A stretch of DNA of 64,000 nucleotides, from positions 11,352,001 through 11,416,000 of the forward strand of contig NC_064214.1 in assembly GCF_023101765.2 (NCBI RefSeq), written 5' to 3'. Numbering within the stretch: the stretch's first letter is position 1; each line of letters begins with the position of its first letter. Under the pieces are notes generated by a model. That model had not been told where the DNA came from. It saw nothing but the letters and a program-made list of their open reading frames with translations, and did no database searches. This stretch comes from Spodoptera frugiperda (lineage: Eukaryota; Arthropoda; Insecta; Lepidoptera; Noctuidae). This document shows positions 12,190 to 24,330 of the stretch, in pieces. The position numbers were made by a program, and so were the translations under genes.

Positions 12190-12357
12190 GAGTAACCATT
12201 AGCAGCGCAACTGTTGCCGCATCGACTTGGAATGCTGCTCATGAATATGAGCCTCTATCATGGGTTGAAACTAGTCAAGTGTCTCATCAAACCGTTACGC
12301 GAGAAACCCAATAAAATAATAATTAATTTAGTATGTCTCACGAAACTTATAATAATA
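12190..12357. mobile_element. Foldback element, copy 3
   Basis: Centre GAATGCTGCTCATGAATATG nearly identical to copy 1, followed by a right arm ending AATAATTAATTTAGTATGTC, then CTCACGAAACTTATAATAA. Here the outer extension is on the right and the left arm is lost. Confidence 0.75.
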
Positions 12358-12835
12358 TGTACTTCTTATTTACTTAATCTTACATTTGTATAACTTGGTA
12401 CATAAACCACCACAATGGTTGAAACTAACTAAAACCGAGAACAATAGTTACTGCAACACAATAATAATGCAATAACTGCCTTAACTTACTGCTAGGAGTT
12501 TGGATTAAGATTGTATACTTTGTATAGTTTACTAACTTTAAACTTCAGTTATTGGGGCAAAACTTCCAAAGTATATATTTCATGTTAATTTATTTGTATT
12601 ATACTTTCGTACTTTGTTAAGATTAGGCTAAAGATTATGCTAGTCCCACGTTCACATATTGCTCGTTACGTGTAAAGAGCAGGTAGGTGCCTTTCTCGAT
12701 AGCCAACAAAGCGGAGAATAAAGCGGTCGAACAAACTCTCCAGATTTATAAAAAATTACACTAAACAAAATTGTAACAATAGTAATTATGATTAGTATTT
12801 GAAAATAGAGATCTAGATATAGAGAGGATAAAAAT

Positions 12836-12959
12836 TGCTGTTCGTTAGTCTCGCCCAAAACTCGAAAACGGCTGAACCGATATGGCTATGAAGTATTTGC
12901 GGAAATCCAGTGAAGGTTTAAATGGAGCGAAAAAAAACGAAGTTTGCCGGATCAGCTAG
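12836..12959 (+). mobile_element. Helitron-like 3' end fragment
   Basis: The blocks AACTCGAAAACGGCTGAACC, GGAAATCCAGTGAAGG and ACGAAGTTTGCCGGATCAG end in CTAG at 12956-12959 followed by T. This matches, from memory, the 3' end of a widespread lepidopteran Helitron-like family. Confidence 0.7.
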
Positions 12960-13394
12960 TATTGAATAATAATTTATTATTATACGCACGTACACAATAA
13001 ATACATAATGACTACAACTTATAATACCACAGTAACTTATCTAAAAAATCCAACGAAATCCCCAAATGATCTTAAAGTTCCCATTTGCCCTTAATGTGAC
13101 AGTTTATCATCACTATGACATATATTATATTGTTTATGACATCGTAAACTTTATTTATCATTCGCTTTAAAACTTTAATATCGCTTCGACATGTGACATA
13201 AATTCGTAACTACTTTCATCTACTGAGAAAAATGAAAATCGTTTATCGTATGAAACGAAAAATCTGATGCAAATGGTAGTTGGTAGTTTTTTGCTTACGT
13301 AATGTGTATGAAGTACTTCATAAAAATAATCGATGTTTTAGGGCAGAAGTGACACTCATACATTTTAATTTCTTAATTATCATCATTATGGTAT

Positions 13395-13546
13395 TTTGAG
13401 CCCTGCGGACTATCTAGCCGCTTTAACGAAGCTTCAGCTCGAAAAGCAGGAGTAGGAACGGGGTGCTTTTTAGTCTGACACTCCCTATCGCCTGCCCAAG
13501 GCGGTAGAAATCAATGGATGATTTTCCTCCCTCCAAAAAAATTGGT
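13395..13546 (+). mobile_element. Short element with R1-type LINE tail, copy 1
   Basis: Shares GCAGGAGTAGGAACGGGGTG, GTCTGACACTCCCT, and GGATGATTTTCCTCCCTCC plus an A run with the 3' end of the full-length LINE at 52675-52838. Its left end starts at CCCTGCGGACTATCTAGC, the same place as the 17768 and 24203 copies. It contains a 9-bp hairpin (13485-13493 with 13499-13507). Confidence 0.8.
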
Positions 13547-13744
13547 ATTTTCAGTCACGTGACGTCTTCTCCCGTCAATGATGTAGGAAGTGATCTGCAT
13601 CGAACACCTCAGTGCGACTTTTGTCCACATTCTGGGTCTTACTTATTACTACTTCTTTGAAAAGTTTGAATCCTGATACATCAAATCATAACCTTCAAAG
13701 CCTATAATACGGCACCAAATGTATGCATCTATACTTATAATAAA

Positions 13745-13846
13745 TCTGTAGAGAGGTCAATTCTGTACATGAAATATATTTCCAAAATAACTAGCAGCGG
13801 GTGATTAGTGATCGATACTGACGCCAAAAATGCAATCAGAAAATTT

Positions 13847-13895
<49 letters not shown>

Positions 13896-14170
13896 ATGTT
13901 CTTTATAGAAATAAAAACTACTGGACAGATTTCAACGAAACTTGGTACAATTGTTCTTCATACTCCTGGGCAGGTTATAGTATACTTTTCATCACGCTAC
14001 GATCAATAGGAGCAGAGCAGTGAAGAGAAATGTTGGGAAAACGGGAGAACTTACTCCATTTTTTAAGTTTCCATCGCGTGTGCAGCCTTAATGGTTAAAG
14101 CTACACAGAAATAATGTATGACGGAAATATTCTCCTTAAAATTGTTTAAAAAATATTCTACGACAGCAAA
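13745..14170 (+). mobile_element. Helitron-like element, 5' part
   Basis: Begins TCTGTAGAGAGGTCAATTCT after a host A, like the 14522 copy, and shares GATTTCAACGAAACTTGGTA. It contains the tetranucleotide array described separately. No CTAG terminus was found; the right boundary is approximate. Confidence 0.55.
13851..13894 (+). repeat. TCTG microsatellite, 11 units
   Basis: Eleven perfect TCTG units inside the Helitron-like element. They create a repetitive VCLSVCLS stretch in an open frame that is not a gene. Confidence 0.95.
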
Positions 14171-14521
14171 TGTCTATCTCTTATGGTTGACTCACAATAA
14201 CACATATAACTCCCGATAGCTTAGCAGTTCGGAGCTTTCTGATTATATTTGTCTACTCTTACGTTTATAACACTCTCATTCATCCCTAATTAAAAAATGT
14301 TAACATTATTACCTATTTAATATTTAAAAAAGAATCATAGAAATCGGTACAGAAACACCACATGAATTACGATAAATGCGTAAATACTGAATTCGATATT
14401 TCCGGGATTAAGCGAAAGTTAGCAAATTTAGTACGGTATAAGTAATAACGTTCGTTTGCGGCGGAATAGTAAGTAGGTATCCAACCTAAATGAATTTATA
14501 TCTATACCTACATGTAATAAA

Positions 14522-14957
14522 TCTGTAGAAGAGTCAATTCTGTACATTGAAAATATTGAAAAAATAAATAGCTGGGGGTGTTACTGGATCGATACCAACC
14601 CAAATATGTGATTCTTTTTATCTGTCTGTATGATCAGGCATCACATCACGTGAAAACTAACGGTTCGATTTCGATGAAACTTGGTATACCTTATTACCCT
14701 GGGCATAAAATAGGATACCTTTTATCCTGGAAAAATACGTAAAAAAAACTTAATTTTTCAGTTTTATACTACAGAACGCGAGCTCAACAGCAGTAGCTCA
14801 ATAGAAGGATCTCTTTAATTATTATGGGCCTAGCCGTATTTGGGTCCAATAGATACCTATTTATAAGATGTCATTGTCAGAGTTACTCAAAATGGAGAAA
14901 TAAAACATCCAAGCAAAGACCGACATCCGCGCGGACGGAGTCGCGGGCGGAAGCTAG
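14522..14957 (+). mobile_element. Helitron-like element, 436 bp, both ends present
   Basis: Starts TCTGTAGAAGAGTCAATTCT directly after an A and ends in CTAG directly before a T, the insertion pattern of Helitrons. Just before the end is a short hairpin (CCGCG, loop, CGCGG). There is no coding capacity, so it is non-autonomous. Confidence 0.65.
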
Positions 14958-15969
14958 TACAAAATAAAATGCTAATCATAAAATTTAAAATTAAAATTTA
15001 AGCAAAAATATCGCTGTAAATGGATTAGGTACTGAAAACGAACCGCGATGCTACAATATTTATCTGTCGGCGAGTTTTGTTTGTGAAGATACATTCTAAA
15101 ATAGGATTTTCGTACACATTGCCTTCCGGGCAACGCTGGGATCCTCATATATTATTCACTCACCAACCTTATTGTAGCACCACTAAGTTTAAACCTCGAT
15201 CGATCCAACGTTCGCGTTATGAATACCTTTTTTAACAAACGTGGTGATGTATCTTTACTGGATATTGTTATGATATTTTGTGTGTGCAGCTAAATAGAGA
15301 TATTAGACATAATGTTTCGGCTGATTTGTTGAAAGGTGTGTTGGTATTTTTTGACAAAATATGTTCATGCCTATTTCATAGCCCGTCATATTTGACGAAA
15401 TAGAATCACTGCAACATTTCCGTGTTTCGTTCAGGAGTAGCCACGGGATTGTACTGAATATACGAAACTAGTAGAAGTGCGAACGAAGAATATTTCATCG
15501 TCCCAGCTGAATATCAGTCATTTTCAATTGTGTACCAAATTAACTAATAATATACAGTACTCATACATCTGCTTTTCTTGTCTACAATTCTAGATTAAAT
15601 GTACCAATATCGTTGAACTTAAATACACAATAAAACCCTAAAGCTATAATACACCCTTTTTACAAATTCAACAAACGATGTCGAAACCGTTCACTGATTG
15701 CCGCGTATTTGTTCTAGATAAATCCAATTGTAGGTAGGTACCAAAGTACCAACAAAATAAGGCCTCGGGGCAACTCGTACAAATTATTTGTTTGTCATAA
15801 TCAGCTCATCAGAATCAAACCTGACCTTTGAAAGGTCATTATATAGGTACTTGTATATCATCTATGTAATTGAAAACGTGGGTTTCTAAACGTCAGTCGA
15901 CTTATTTGAGTAGAATTTTTAAATTTGTTAACCTGCGTATACGTTGGTTGTATTTTTACACGTGGATGG
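14958..15969. other. Intergenic, nothing recognised
   Basis: AT-rich, no supported feature. Confidence 0.45.
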
Positions 15970-16200
15970 TCTTTGAAAACAAAATGTTGAAGGATTTTTT
16001 TATGGGATGGTAAATGAGCTGACGAATAACCTCATGGTAAGCAATCACCGCCTCCCATGGACACTTGAAACACCAACGACGTTCCAAGTGCGTTCGTGGA
16101 CTTTAGGGGGTTCGGAATTTCAGGATTGTTGGGCTTTCACGGATTGAGAGAATTGGGGAGAGGATTCATTGGGCTTCAAGTAACCTCACTCACACGACGA
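15970..16200 (-). repeat. Moth dispersed repeat family 1, copy 2
   Basis: Read on the minus strand it gives GTGAGTGAGGTTAC, then AACGCACTTGGAACGTCG, GTGTCCATGGGAGGCGGTG, and a run of A after TCCCAT. This matches 43395-43670. Confidence 0.7.
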
Positions 16201-17408
16201 AACACAACGTTGCTTAACGTCAGTATTTTATAAGACTGAATCCGAAAGTGAGTGTGGTTACAATACCATATGAAAATTTCAGAGGTTTTTTGTTACTTAA
16301 AATTGTGAGTAGAGACACGTTTATCATCTTTTTATTATTAATGTTAGATATGACATCATTATTAATTATATTATCTCTAGCCTAAAATTATTCCACTGAG
16401 CTCATCCTTAAGCTCGCTCACGAGCCTTTTATAATAGCAGATTCATTCTTACACTAAATGTCCACATCTTATTTTGAAATGTTTAAAATGTATTACGCAA
16501 AACGCAATTCAAAATACAAACAGGAGACTTCTAAACACCATAGCAAAAGCGGTAAAACCATGCGGTAACCCATCCATTTCCCGGCCACAGCAAAGCTAGC
16601 TTAATCTTAAATAAGACCGTAATTAGCATAACCCAATTAGAGCAGTACACAGAGCAGTAATTACACAGATATTATTACATAAATGGTACTTAAAGTAAAT
16701 TATAAAATTATATTATAAGTACCCCGTAGCATATTAAATGTTAGGGGCTAAAGGGAAAATGATGGTGACGAATAGAGGTATGAATTTAAATATTAAAATT
16801 TTACGACTGGTACTAGATTAGATTGTACCTTATTAATTAATGTTTTAAGTGCAATTTTGATTAAGTCAGAAGTTTAATTAATATTTATAGATTTTTGTAC
16901 TGATTGTTTATTGTCGTGAGGAAAATAATAAAACGACGTCCAAAATGCTGAGAACCGCTATTGTATTTTTATGGTCGAGAAAAGGTAAAGTACCTTCTCT
17001 TGTCTAAGTAGACAACAAATGCAGTCGAGTAAAAATAGAAAATTGGCTAGGAAAAATTACCACCTTGAACTCAGTGAGGGCTTCTAGTTAAAAATAAGAT
17101 AACATTTTATTACATTTCATGGTTAATAACAGCTTATACTGTAAAGATATCTATTTACTATTTACTCTGACAAAAATACTTATACATTTGTTATTCTCTT
17201 TGAAAAAGCAGATTAGCTATAACACCTACCTAATTAGCTTAGTGTACCTAAATACATATTTATTATAGACATCAAAACCTTAGTTTCCATATCATTAAAC
17301 CCTTTATTTATCTAATAAGAAGCTCAAATATAACATAACCATAAAAATCCAAGCTACCTACACAAATATTTATCTTCGGTACTGTTATAAAGTTAAAGTA
17401 CCTAAGTT
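16201..17408. other. Intergenic, nothing recognised
   Basis: No supported feature. Confidence 0.45.
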
Positions 17409-17490
17409 TATACAAACCCAGTATAAATTGACCGTAAAAAGTGGGAAAAGATCATACAAAGCAAGACCATGATATACTGGTTATGTATAG
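17409..17490 (+). repeat. 80-bp hairpin-ended repeat, copy 1 of 3
   Basis: TACAAACCCAGTATAAATTG at one end and ACTGGTTATGTATAG at the other form imperfect inverted ends. The interior GATCATACAAAGCAAGACC is shared with 42973 and 44517. No known family name comes to mind. Confidence 0.7.
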
Positions 17491-17767
17491 CTCAATGTGT
17501 GACTATGTACCTATAAAATTTCACGAGTCATCAACCTATATGTAGATAAGTGTGTAATTATGTGCGTAGGTGCGTTTACATGAATTCAGTGAGTGTGATA
17601 TTACCTTAATTTATAAAGGTATGAATTCAAAATATGAGTGGGCTCGTATTGTCTACGATTTATTTGTTTTGTGTTTAAAATTCATGTGATGGTTCTGGAA
17701 TTACATACGTAATTTTATTTTCTGGCTGAAGTAAATTAAGCGTAGGTAAACGTTAAAAGTAATTTCC

Positions 17768-17905
17768 GTAGCTGCGGACTACCTAGCGGGTTTACTGGGG
17801 TTCCAGCTCGAGCTTTTTAGTCAGTAAGAGTCTGACACTCCCTTTCACCTAGCCCAAGCCTGGAGAAGTCATTGAATGATTTTCCCCTCTCAAAAAACGC
17901 TACTA
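17768..17905 (+). mobile_element. Short element with R1-type LINE tail, copy 2
   Basis: Starts GCTGCGGACTACCTAGCG and contains TTTTTAGTCAGTAAGAGTC, then CATTGAATGATTTTCCCC, like the full-length LINE tail. The middle GCAGGAGTAGGAACGGGG block is deleted and the hairpin is weakened. Confidence 0.75.
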
Positions 17906-18459
17906 AAATTTGATTTTACAAATCAAGGAACCATCAGGTGATTCGCCGCCCATTCGATAAAAAAGGAAGCATTAAATGTATTTGATCGAATATTTGTCGA
18001 AAACAAACAAAAATAACTCACAAGCCTAAAAAGCAAGAAACAAAAACATTAAACACCCACTCCAGCATCGTTTTCAAAATAAACGATACAAGAAAAAAAT
18101 ACATTCTTGACCTTACGAAGTAAAAGTCTCATTTACACACAAAAACATATGTAACAAAACATTGCTTTCTCTCTAACATAGATAGCTAAACAAATCAACA
18201 AATGGGGACCTCAATCAATCGAGGTACTTTCCCAAACTGTCATCGCGTATTTTTCCTTATTCCTTCAAAGATTTGCCAGACCAAGTTGTTTGGTATCATT
18301 TGGTAATGTTTATTTTGTGGCTGTAAACTACTTTTGCCTGTAATGTGGGTTATTGAGGCATTTTCTTTTGATCTTGACAAACGTATGTGAAGAAAGAGAG
18401 TATTTCTGTATAAATATTGTTAAAGTACGATATGAAAACTCCTTATAAAATAATTGTAA

Positions 18460-18575
18460 CTGCCGTACTCAGAGACATTTAATGATTACTTAAACTATTT
18501 CTTAGTAATGATTTTATATCAAAGACAATTACTAAAGAGTGGGTTAAGTAACCATCAAATGACTGAGTACGGCGG
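18460..18575. mobile_element. Harbinger-type MITE, 116 bp
   Basis: About 50-bp inverted arms begin CTGCCGTACTCAG and end CTGAGTACGGCGG, with TAA on both sides (18457-18459 and 18576-18578). A three-base TWA target duplication is typical of PIF/Harbinger elements. No coding capacity. Confidence 0.7.
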
Positions 18576-18989
18576 TAAGACCCTATCACAATAAAATTTT
18601 AAACATTTTTAAGGCATCCAATATTAAAATTAACATACAAACATTTTGGTATCAACCATACAGTGAAGGAAACTTGGTATTTATGTGCGTGACAATCAAC
18701 AATATGGTCGGACATCTATTGATCTATACATCATTGTCATGCATTGATGCATTGTGCTTGCTTCGCCATTAACCTTAGTCTGTATAGATTTGCAGTTAGA
18801 TAGAAGATGGTGTTGAAAGGGTTGAATACAAATATGATGCCATTCATAGTTTTAAAGTTTTCTTCGTACGTAATAGAATATATTACATGATTTATCGGTT
18901 ACTATTAAATATGGGTTTGTCTTAAAACTGTCACCACTGTAAGATCGGGCAGCAATATAGTCGTGATTCTTTTTGTTAAGTACTAATGA

Positions 18990-19075
18990 CTTGTGCGGTG
19001 GCTGGCCAACTGAATGCCTTGGAACGTGTAGCGGATTCGATTCCCGTACGGAGCTAGTGTGGAAGTACTATATTG
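18990..19075 (+). repeat. SINE family A, tRNA-like head only
   Basis: GTGCGGTGGCTGGCCAAC is followed by AGCGGATTCGATTCCCG, which fits the B box of a tRNA-type RNA polymerase III promoter. The tail seen in other copies is missing. Confidence 0.65.
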
Positions 19076-19477
19076 GAGAAATGTTTAAAAAAATGGTACC
19101 CTAACTACGATCCTCAAGCGTGCTTGTCGTAAGAGATACAGCCATCTCTATATAGGAAAGCCTTTTTCTAGTGATATATCATAAGTTACGTTATTTCACA
19201 GTGATAGACAAAAGTTTTACACACAGACACTGTTCACAAGTTATGTTATTTGTTTAATCGAATTGGAAGCGAACCTGTTGCCCAAATTGGGCACTGTTCC
19301 AAATTTTATGCACCTTCTGATCATATTTTTCCAACATAACACTTCGTAATAGTCTGTTTGCTATTGAAAGTTCTTCTCAAACCCTAACAAGACTTTATTT
19401 TATTATACGTTTAATAAAAAAAGATTTATATTTCATAAGAACAAACCTAGTATAGTCTAGGGACACTCCTCAACATC

Positions 19478-19506
19478 GAATTTACTAGAAAATGTCTAGT
19501 AAATTC
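19478..19506. repeat. Hairpin, 12-bp stem
   Basis: GAATTTACTAGA and its exact complement TCTAGTAAATTC are separated by five bases. Function unknown; too small to classify. Confidence 0.7.
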
Positions 19507-19767
19507 ACAGACAAGCAGAATGTTCTAAGCCACAGGTGACCTAAATTGTTTGCTTAAAAAACGAGTATTGGTTTACTATTTTACGATGCATTGGAGTCAC
19601 TTCATCTAAAATTGATGTCTAAACTGCCCAGCAACAAGCGACTCTATTAAATGTTACTATAATAGAATACTTAAAATTGTGTTACCAATATAGTTATATT
19701 CTTTGTTGTCGTTTATAAAAATGTAATGTTAATAGGGTAGATGACATGATATTTTTTATTTTAATTT

Positions 19768-19992
19768 CCGTCTTGTAGATTATTTAAAAATATTAGACAC
19801 GTATTATTTATTTTCTTATGAAAACAAATTATTTTGTATGATATAGTAATTTGTCAATACGTCAATACTTCTAAATACGTAGAAATGACGTATTTGCTCT
19901 CACTCCTAAACTTTGATTCGTTTTATGTAAGTATGGTTATCTTATATGATAAAAAATACGTGTCTAATATTTTTTCATTACCTAACTGACGG
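19768..19992. mobile_element. MITE-like element with about 37-bp terminal inverted repeats
   Basis: Left CCGTC...AAAAATATTAGACACGTATT mirrors right AATACGTGTCTAATATTTTT...GACGG; the inner 20 bp are almost perfect. The centre holds another small hairpin around TACGTC and GACGTA. No clear target duplication and no coding capacity. Confidence 0.65.
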
Positions 19993-22559
19993 AATAAAAA
20001 GATTTTTAATTTTCATACCCCGTCATCATCCCTATTGTAAATAATCACAATTTCGTTCAAAAGACAAACAGGAAAGTTAATCCAAAACAGAGATTAAACC
20101 TTAAAAGTCGGTCTTAACGTTCATAATCCAAAAACATAAACGAGACACTTAGCGATATTTATCAAATTTAAAATGGCGTAGCTTTATTTCCTAAGACAAA
20201 GTGATTGTTGATTAACCACAGCGAACATTGACCCATGTAAAACCCTTTATTGAAGGAAACAAGGAGAATTTCCAAGTATATAACCGTTCCAATTAAACTT
20301 TAGGGGAATTCAAAGAGCAACGTCGATAAATAACAGCATATTCTGATGAAGGGTCCAATTAAATTATTATTAATTTTCTCGTTTCAAAGATATTTAGTGA
20401 GCTACTAATAATTATTTAATGTGGGTTTACTAGTTAATAATGTTGTCAGGCGTTGTTGTTCTTGACACTATTGAAACATTTTTAATAACAAGTCAAAACC
20501 CTTCTTGAAGCATAAATAATATACATAAACATCATCAAGCTATAGGTGTATGTTTTTTGCCAAAGTTCCAGTACAAAGTTTCTGACATCTATAATGTTTA
20601 AACATTATTATCCCCATCATCATCATTATCACTCAAGTCGGGTTGGTGATTTGAAACTTTTAACACTAATAATACCTAGGTATATATATCTTTTTATGAG
20701 ACAAGCCCGCCACAACCTCTCAAACCACTGTAACTCCTGTAAGCCAGGATCTACAGTAGATACAACTATGAAAACATCGGAACACTGAAGTAAGTCCGGC
20801 GCGTCCCAGGAACAGAAATAACTGTCATGGATCCCACAACGAAATAAATCAGAAGATATTATAAGAGGAGAAGAAAAAGAAACCTAGGTATATAATATAC
20901 TTATTTCTTATATACTATTTCAAACTCTTTCCCTTCCCACTGAATACATAAGTTATAATTTAAAATAAATACTATTACAACCGACCTCCAAGTTAATTCC
21001 GGAGGTGGTCATAAAACCGCCAGTAAAACTTAATAAAGTTCTTTGTTAAGAGAAAACTTAGAAAATGAGGTTCTTGAATTCGATTTTAAGTACATTCAAA
21101 GGTCATTAAGAAATGTTTAATTCTTCGCAGAACTTCAATATTATAACCACCTAATTCCTTCTTTTTAATTTCTTTTAGTCATAGTTTTTATTATTATTTA
21201 GTTTTTATATCATTCAGTTAAATTATTTCTATTATGTAAATACCTTAAGTACATCTCATGCATAGAGATTTGGCTCATTCATTAAAATCTAAATAAAACA
21301 TATAATTGCAAATTCCTTCTTTATCCACCATTGTTCTCAAAAGCAATTTAGTGTTTTCAGGGTTCATATACATTTGTATATATTATGCTACGTAACTTTA
21401 TTATTCATAAGTGAATAATTTTATTTGCGCCATGCAAACAATCAACCAATTCTTTCCCTTTATTTTGTTTCCCTAACACAACACAATAAAAAAAGCAAGA
21501 AAAGCTAAACAAAACAATGTAAGTAAATAAATAAAACTCAAGTTCTTTTCCCTTCCCCAATTTGTTATTTAAATTATGATACACGTGCAAAACTTTCTTA
21601 GAACTCAATGAAAGGTCGGGACATCTGCTTATATGCTTGTGAATACCTCTTGACCGTATATAATTGGATGGTTGTACAGTAAACAGACCTATTACAGGTT
21701 AAATTTCCTATGTAGGCACGGGGGTGAAGCTATTGAATGGGAATAAATGTATCAGCTGCCGCCTTCCCACGGGTTCCGGGCTATTGAATGGAATTTTACT
21801 AGAGGTAAAGCGTGTTTTAATATACACACATTTGACTTGTTATTTATTCTCTGAAAGGGTTATTAATCTATAATAAACGAATACTGTATTTTCTAAAATG
21901 ATAGTATTAAGTAACATAGGTACCTATAGATTATACGATATTAAGGTTATCCGTTATTATATGCGACTCATAATGCAAAATGATGGTGAAAATTGGACGG
22001 TACATTGAATATTATGCAACCTCTACCTAGTCCTTCAGGGAGTAAAAGGCGCGCCGTTATGTAATGGCTAAACTGAGATAATTCAGTTCTCATTAACAAT
22101 TTTTCGAAAACTGATTATATTTTGACTGACGGTATTTTACCCTAGGCGAAAATTTTGATCCCAAATTTTAGAGCAATGAAAAACTAATATACACTTCGTT
22201 CTAGATTCCTATTGGTAATAGGATTTGGATCAAAATTACTCCAGTGGGTCAAAATAACCCGTCCTTACCCGGTACCTATTAAAACCTATCTCATCCTCTT
22301 CAAAGATAAATAGCAATACATAAATTGTGTACAAGAACTCTACTACAATAACATACGCTATTCAATACAAGCCTTCTACCACAAAATACTACCACTAAAA
22401 CCTATCTACATATTACTGTACAACAGTAACTCTTTCAGCAAAAAAACCCTACATTACCAAACCACTTAATCCAAGGCTATTAAACATAACACTCAAAAAA
22501 TACTTAAGTATACATGAAAAATCAAGTGTGTAATGTAAAAAAAAGCTTCTACCCACACT
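19993..22559. other. Intergenic with a possible LINE relic
   Basis: A CAT-rich stretch and following block at 20605-20880 (CTCAAGTCGGGTTGGTGATT, then ATGGATCCCACAACG) resemble LINE remnants common in moths. The 80-codon open frame at 20546-20788 lies in it and is not a gene. The rest is featureless. Confidence 0.35.
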
Positions 22560-22655
22560 GAGGGTACATGTTTTGGAGGGGCGGGGCAAGGCAGGGTTCC
22601 TCTATTGATTTTGCACCCCCGCACCCCACCGTACCCCGCACGCATCTCTCAGCTG
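22560..22655. other. GC-rich block upstream of candidate promoter
   Basis: G-rich then C-rich sequence (GGAGGGGCGGGGCAAGG, later CACCCCCGCACCCCACCG), sharply different from its AT-rich surroundings. It could be a regulatory segment or part of a repeat. Confidence 0.4.
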
Positions 22656-22727
22656 TTTAAATCGAGATGAGAAACAGTAGGTCAGTTTGGTTGTGTGTTT
22701 CGATTGTTGTTTAGTGCTGTGAAAATG
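22656..22727 (+). promoter_or_regulatory. Candidate plus-strand core promoter and start codon
   Basis: TTTAAA (22656-22661) lies 28 bp before the A of an insect-type initiator TCAGTT (22682-22687). A 41-base leader then leads to GTGAAAATG with the ATG at 22725-22727, opening MFKVIFVWLEKN. Short-leader genes with a hydrophobic start are common for secreted insect proteins. The frame is short, and no strong donor site follows, so the gene itself is not demonstrated. Confidence 0.35.
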
Positions 22728-24202
22728 TTCAAGGTCATTTTTGTTTGGTTAGAAAAAAATGCGTTTTTGATGCAACATGTCTTTTTCGTACTAGATTCAA
22801 CAGTTGGATTCAAAAGTATTGTTTTTCGATATAACGTGGCATATTCATAGCTTGAGTGTTTTATTCAAAATATCTTTATAATTATAAATCTGTCATTTTG
22901 TTACTGCAAGTTTTGGAACTATGAACATCGAGAAAGGACCAAAACTGGTCCTTCTGTGAGCTCTTATAAAGGCTCTATGCATAGGTACAATGGCCTTGGA
23001 AGAAGCCCCGAGGACATTCGAATCTGTCAAAACTGTATACGGATATACTAAATAATATTTGGGTTACCACAGCAACGTATAAATAAGTTAGATGTTCGGT
23101 TTTATATCATTTAAGATTCTGCTTTTTCTGCTTATAAAATAATAATGGAGCTTTGAGTTTATTTACTGTGTTTTAATTTACCAGAAAAACTAAGTAGCAA
23201 TACAATTATTTGAACGAGATTCAACAAGTGCAACAATGACATTGTAAAATAAGAACAAATCACGTAATACACTTAAATCAAATATTCTCTACCTTTATCT
23301 TTATAATATATCCCCCTATTACAAGAAACGCATAATTATAACTATCACTGAATATACCTCTGCTTTCCTTTTTAGGAATTAAAAGGTACATTGCATAATT
23401 CCATACATACTACAATATACACACTTTTACCAACTCCTCTTCCGTGGATAAACTGTGTAATATTACATTATGATTAGGTATAATTAATCAGCCACTTGTC
23501 AAAGCGAAGTTTGCTTGGAATCTGTCGCCTAAGTTACAGCTATTAATCACTTAGGACAAGATCAAGTTGGCACTCACGTCAAGCATGCAAATAGGTAGCA
23601 TTTACTGACGAAAGTGGAATATGGGAGTGAATTTAAATTTGAGACTAGATTTAGTCAAGGGATTTTTGGTTTTTCTGAAACTACACATTTACTAAGTTAC
23701 TATGGCAAAACTAAGCAAGTTTTTTTTACCCACTTCAAAAAATTGGAGGTTCTCGGTCTGACCTGCATCTATGTATGTTCTTTTGAATTATTAAAAAACT
23801 CTAAACATTGATTACGAGATTACAATTTCGATAAGATGATTTTGCAACAACTGTATTATAAATTAATTGTTAAGTATCCGTATAAAAACATTTTAAATTG
23901 TACTATACTACTATTTTTTAATAATGTAGCAGTTCGAAGCAAATATACATTTGGTACTATTATTGTGTCATTCCAAAACGACCCTAATTATGTTTCTTTT
24001 TAAGCTCATATTTCTCTTTAATGTTCAGGTGGCAGGTGGTTTACACAACACCGCTTTGAAAACAACAATTACATGTTAGATGTATTGTAATAATAAACCT
24101 TTAGGGATTATATTTCTTTGTAAAAACAACATATCTCGTCTTTTAATCCTCAAAAACGTGTAAATATATCCACATTATACTAAATAATAGGGTTGTTTAT
24201 AG
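22728..24202. other. Intergenic, one short repeat fragment
   Basis: At 23723-23790 ACTTCAAAAAATTGGAGG and GTCTGACCTGCATCTATGTA match repeat family 3. Nothing else is supported. Confidence 0.45.
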
Positions 24203-24330
24203 ATGATGCGGAGCAGCGGGTTACCCGGGCTCCGGCTCGAAAAGCAGGAGTAGGAACGGGATAGTATTTAGTCAGTAAAAATCTGACACTCCCTCTCGCC
24301 TTGCCAAGGCGAGAGAAGTCATTGACACAT
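24203..24330 (+). mobile_element. Short element with R1-type LINE tail, copy 3
   Basis: Contains GGGCTCCGGCTCGAAAAGCA, GGAGTAGGAACGGGATAG and TAGTCAGTAAAAATCTGAC like the LINE at 52700-52760. Its tail hairpin is a perfect 9-bp stem (24293-24301 with 24307-24315), with one pair changed from C-G to T-A relative to the full LINE. The tail ends at GTCATTGACAC, directly against a SINE family B copy. Confidence 0.8.

Noticed and set aside
13808..14023. Open frame with repeated VCLS
   Set aside because: Created by the TCTG microsatellite inside a Helitron-like repeat.
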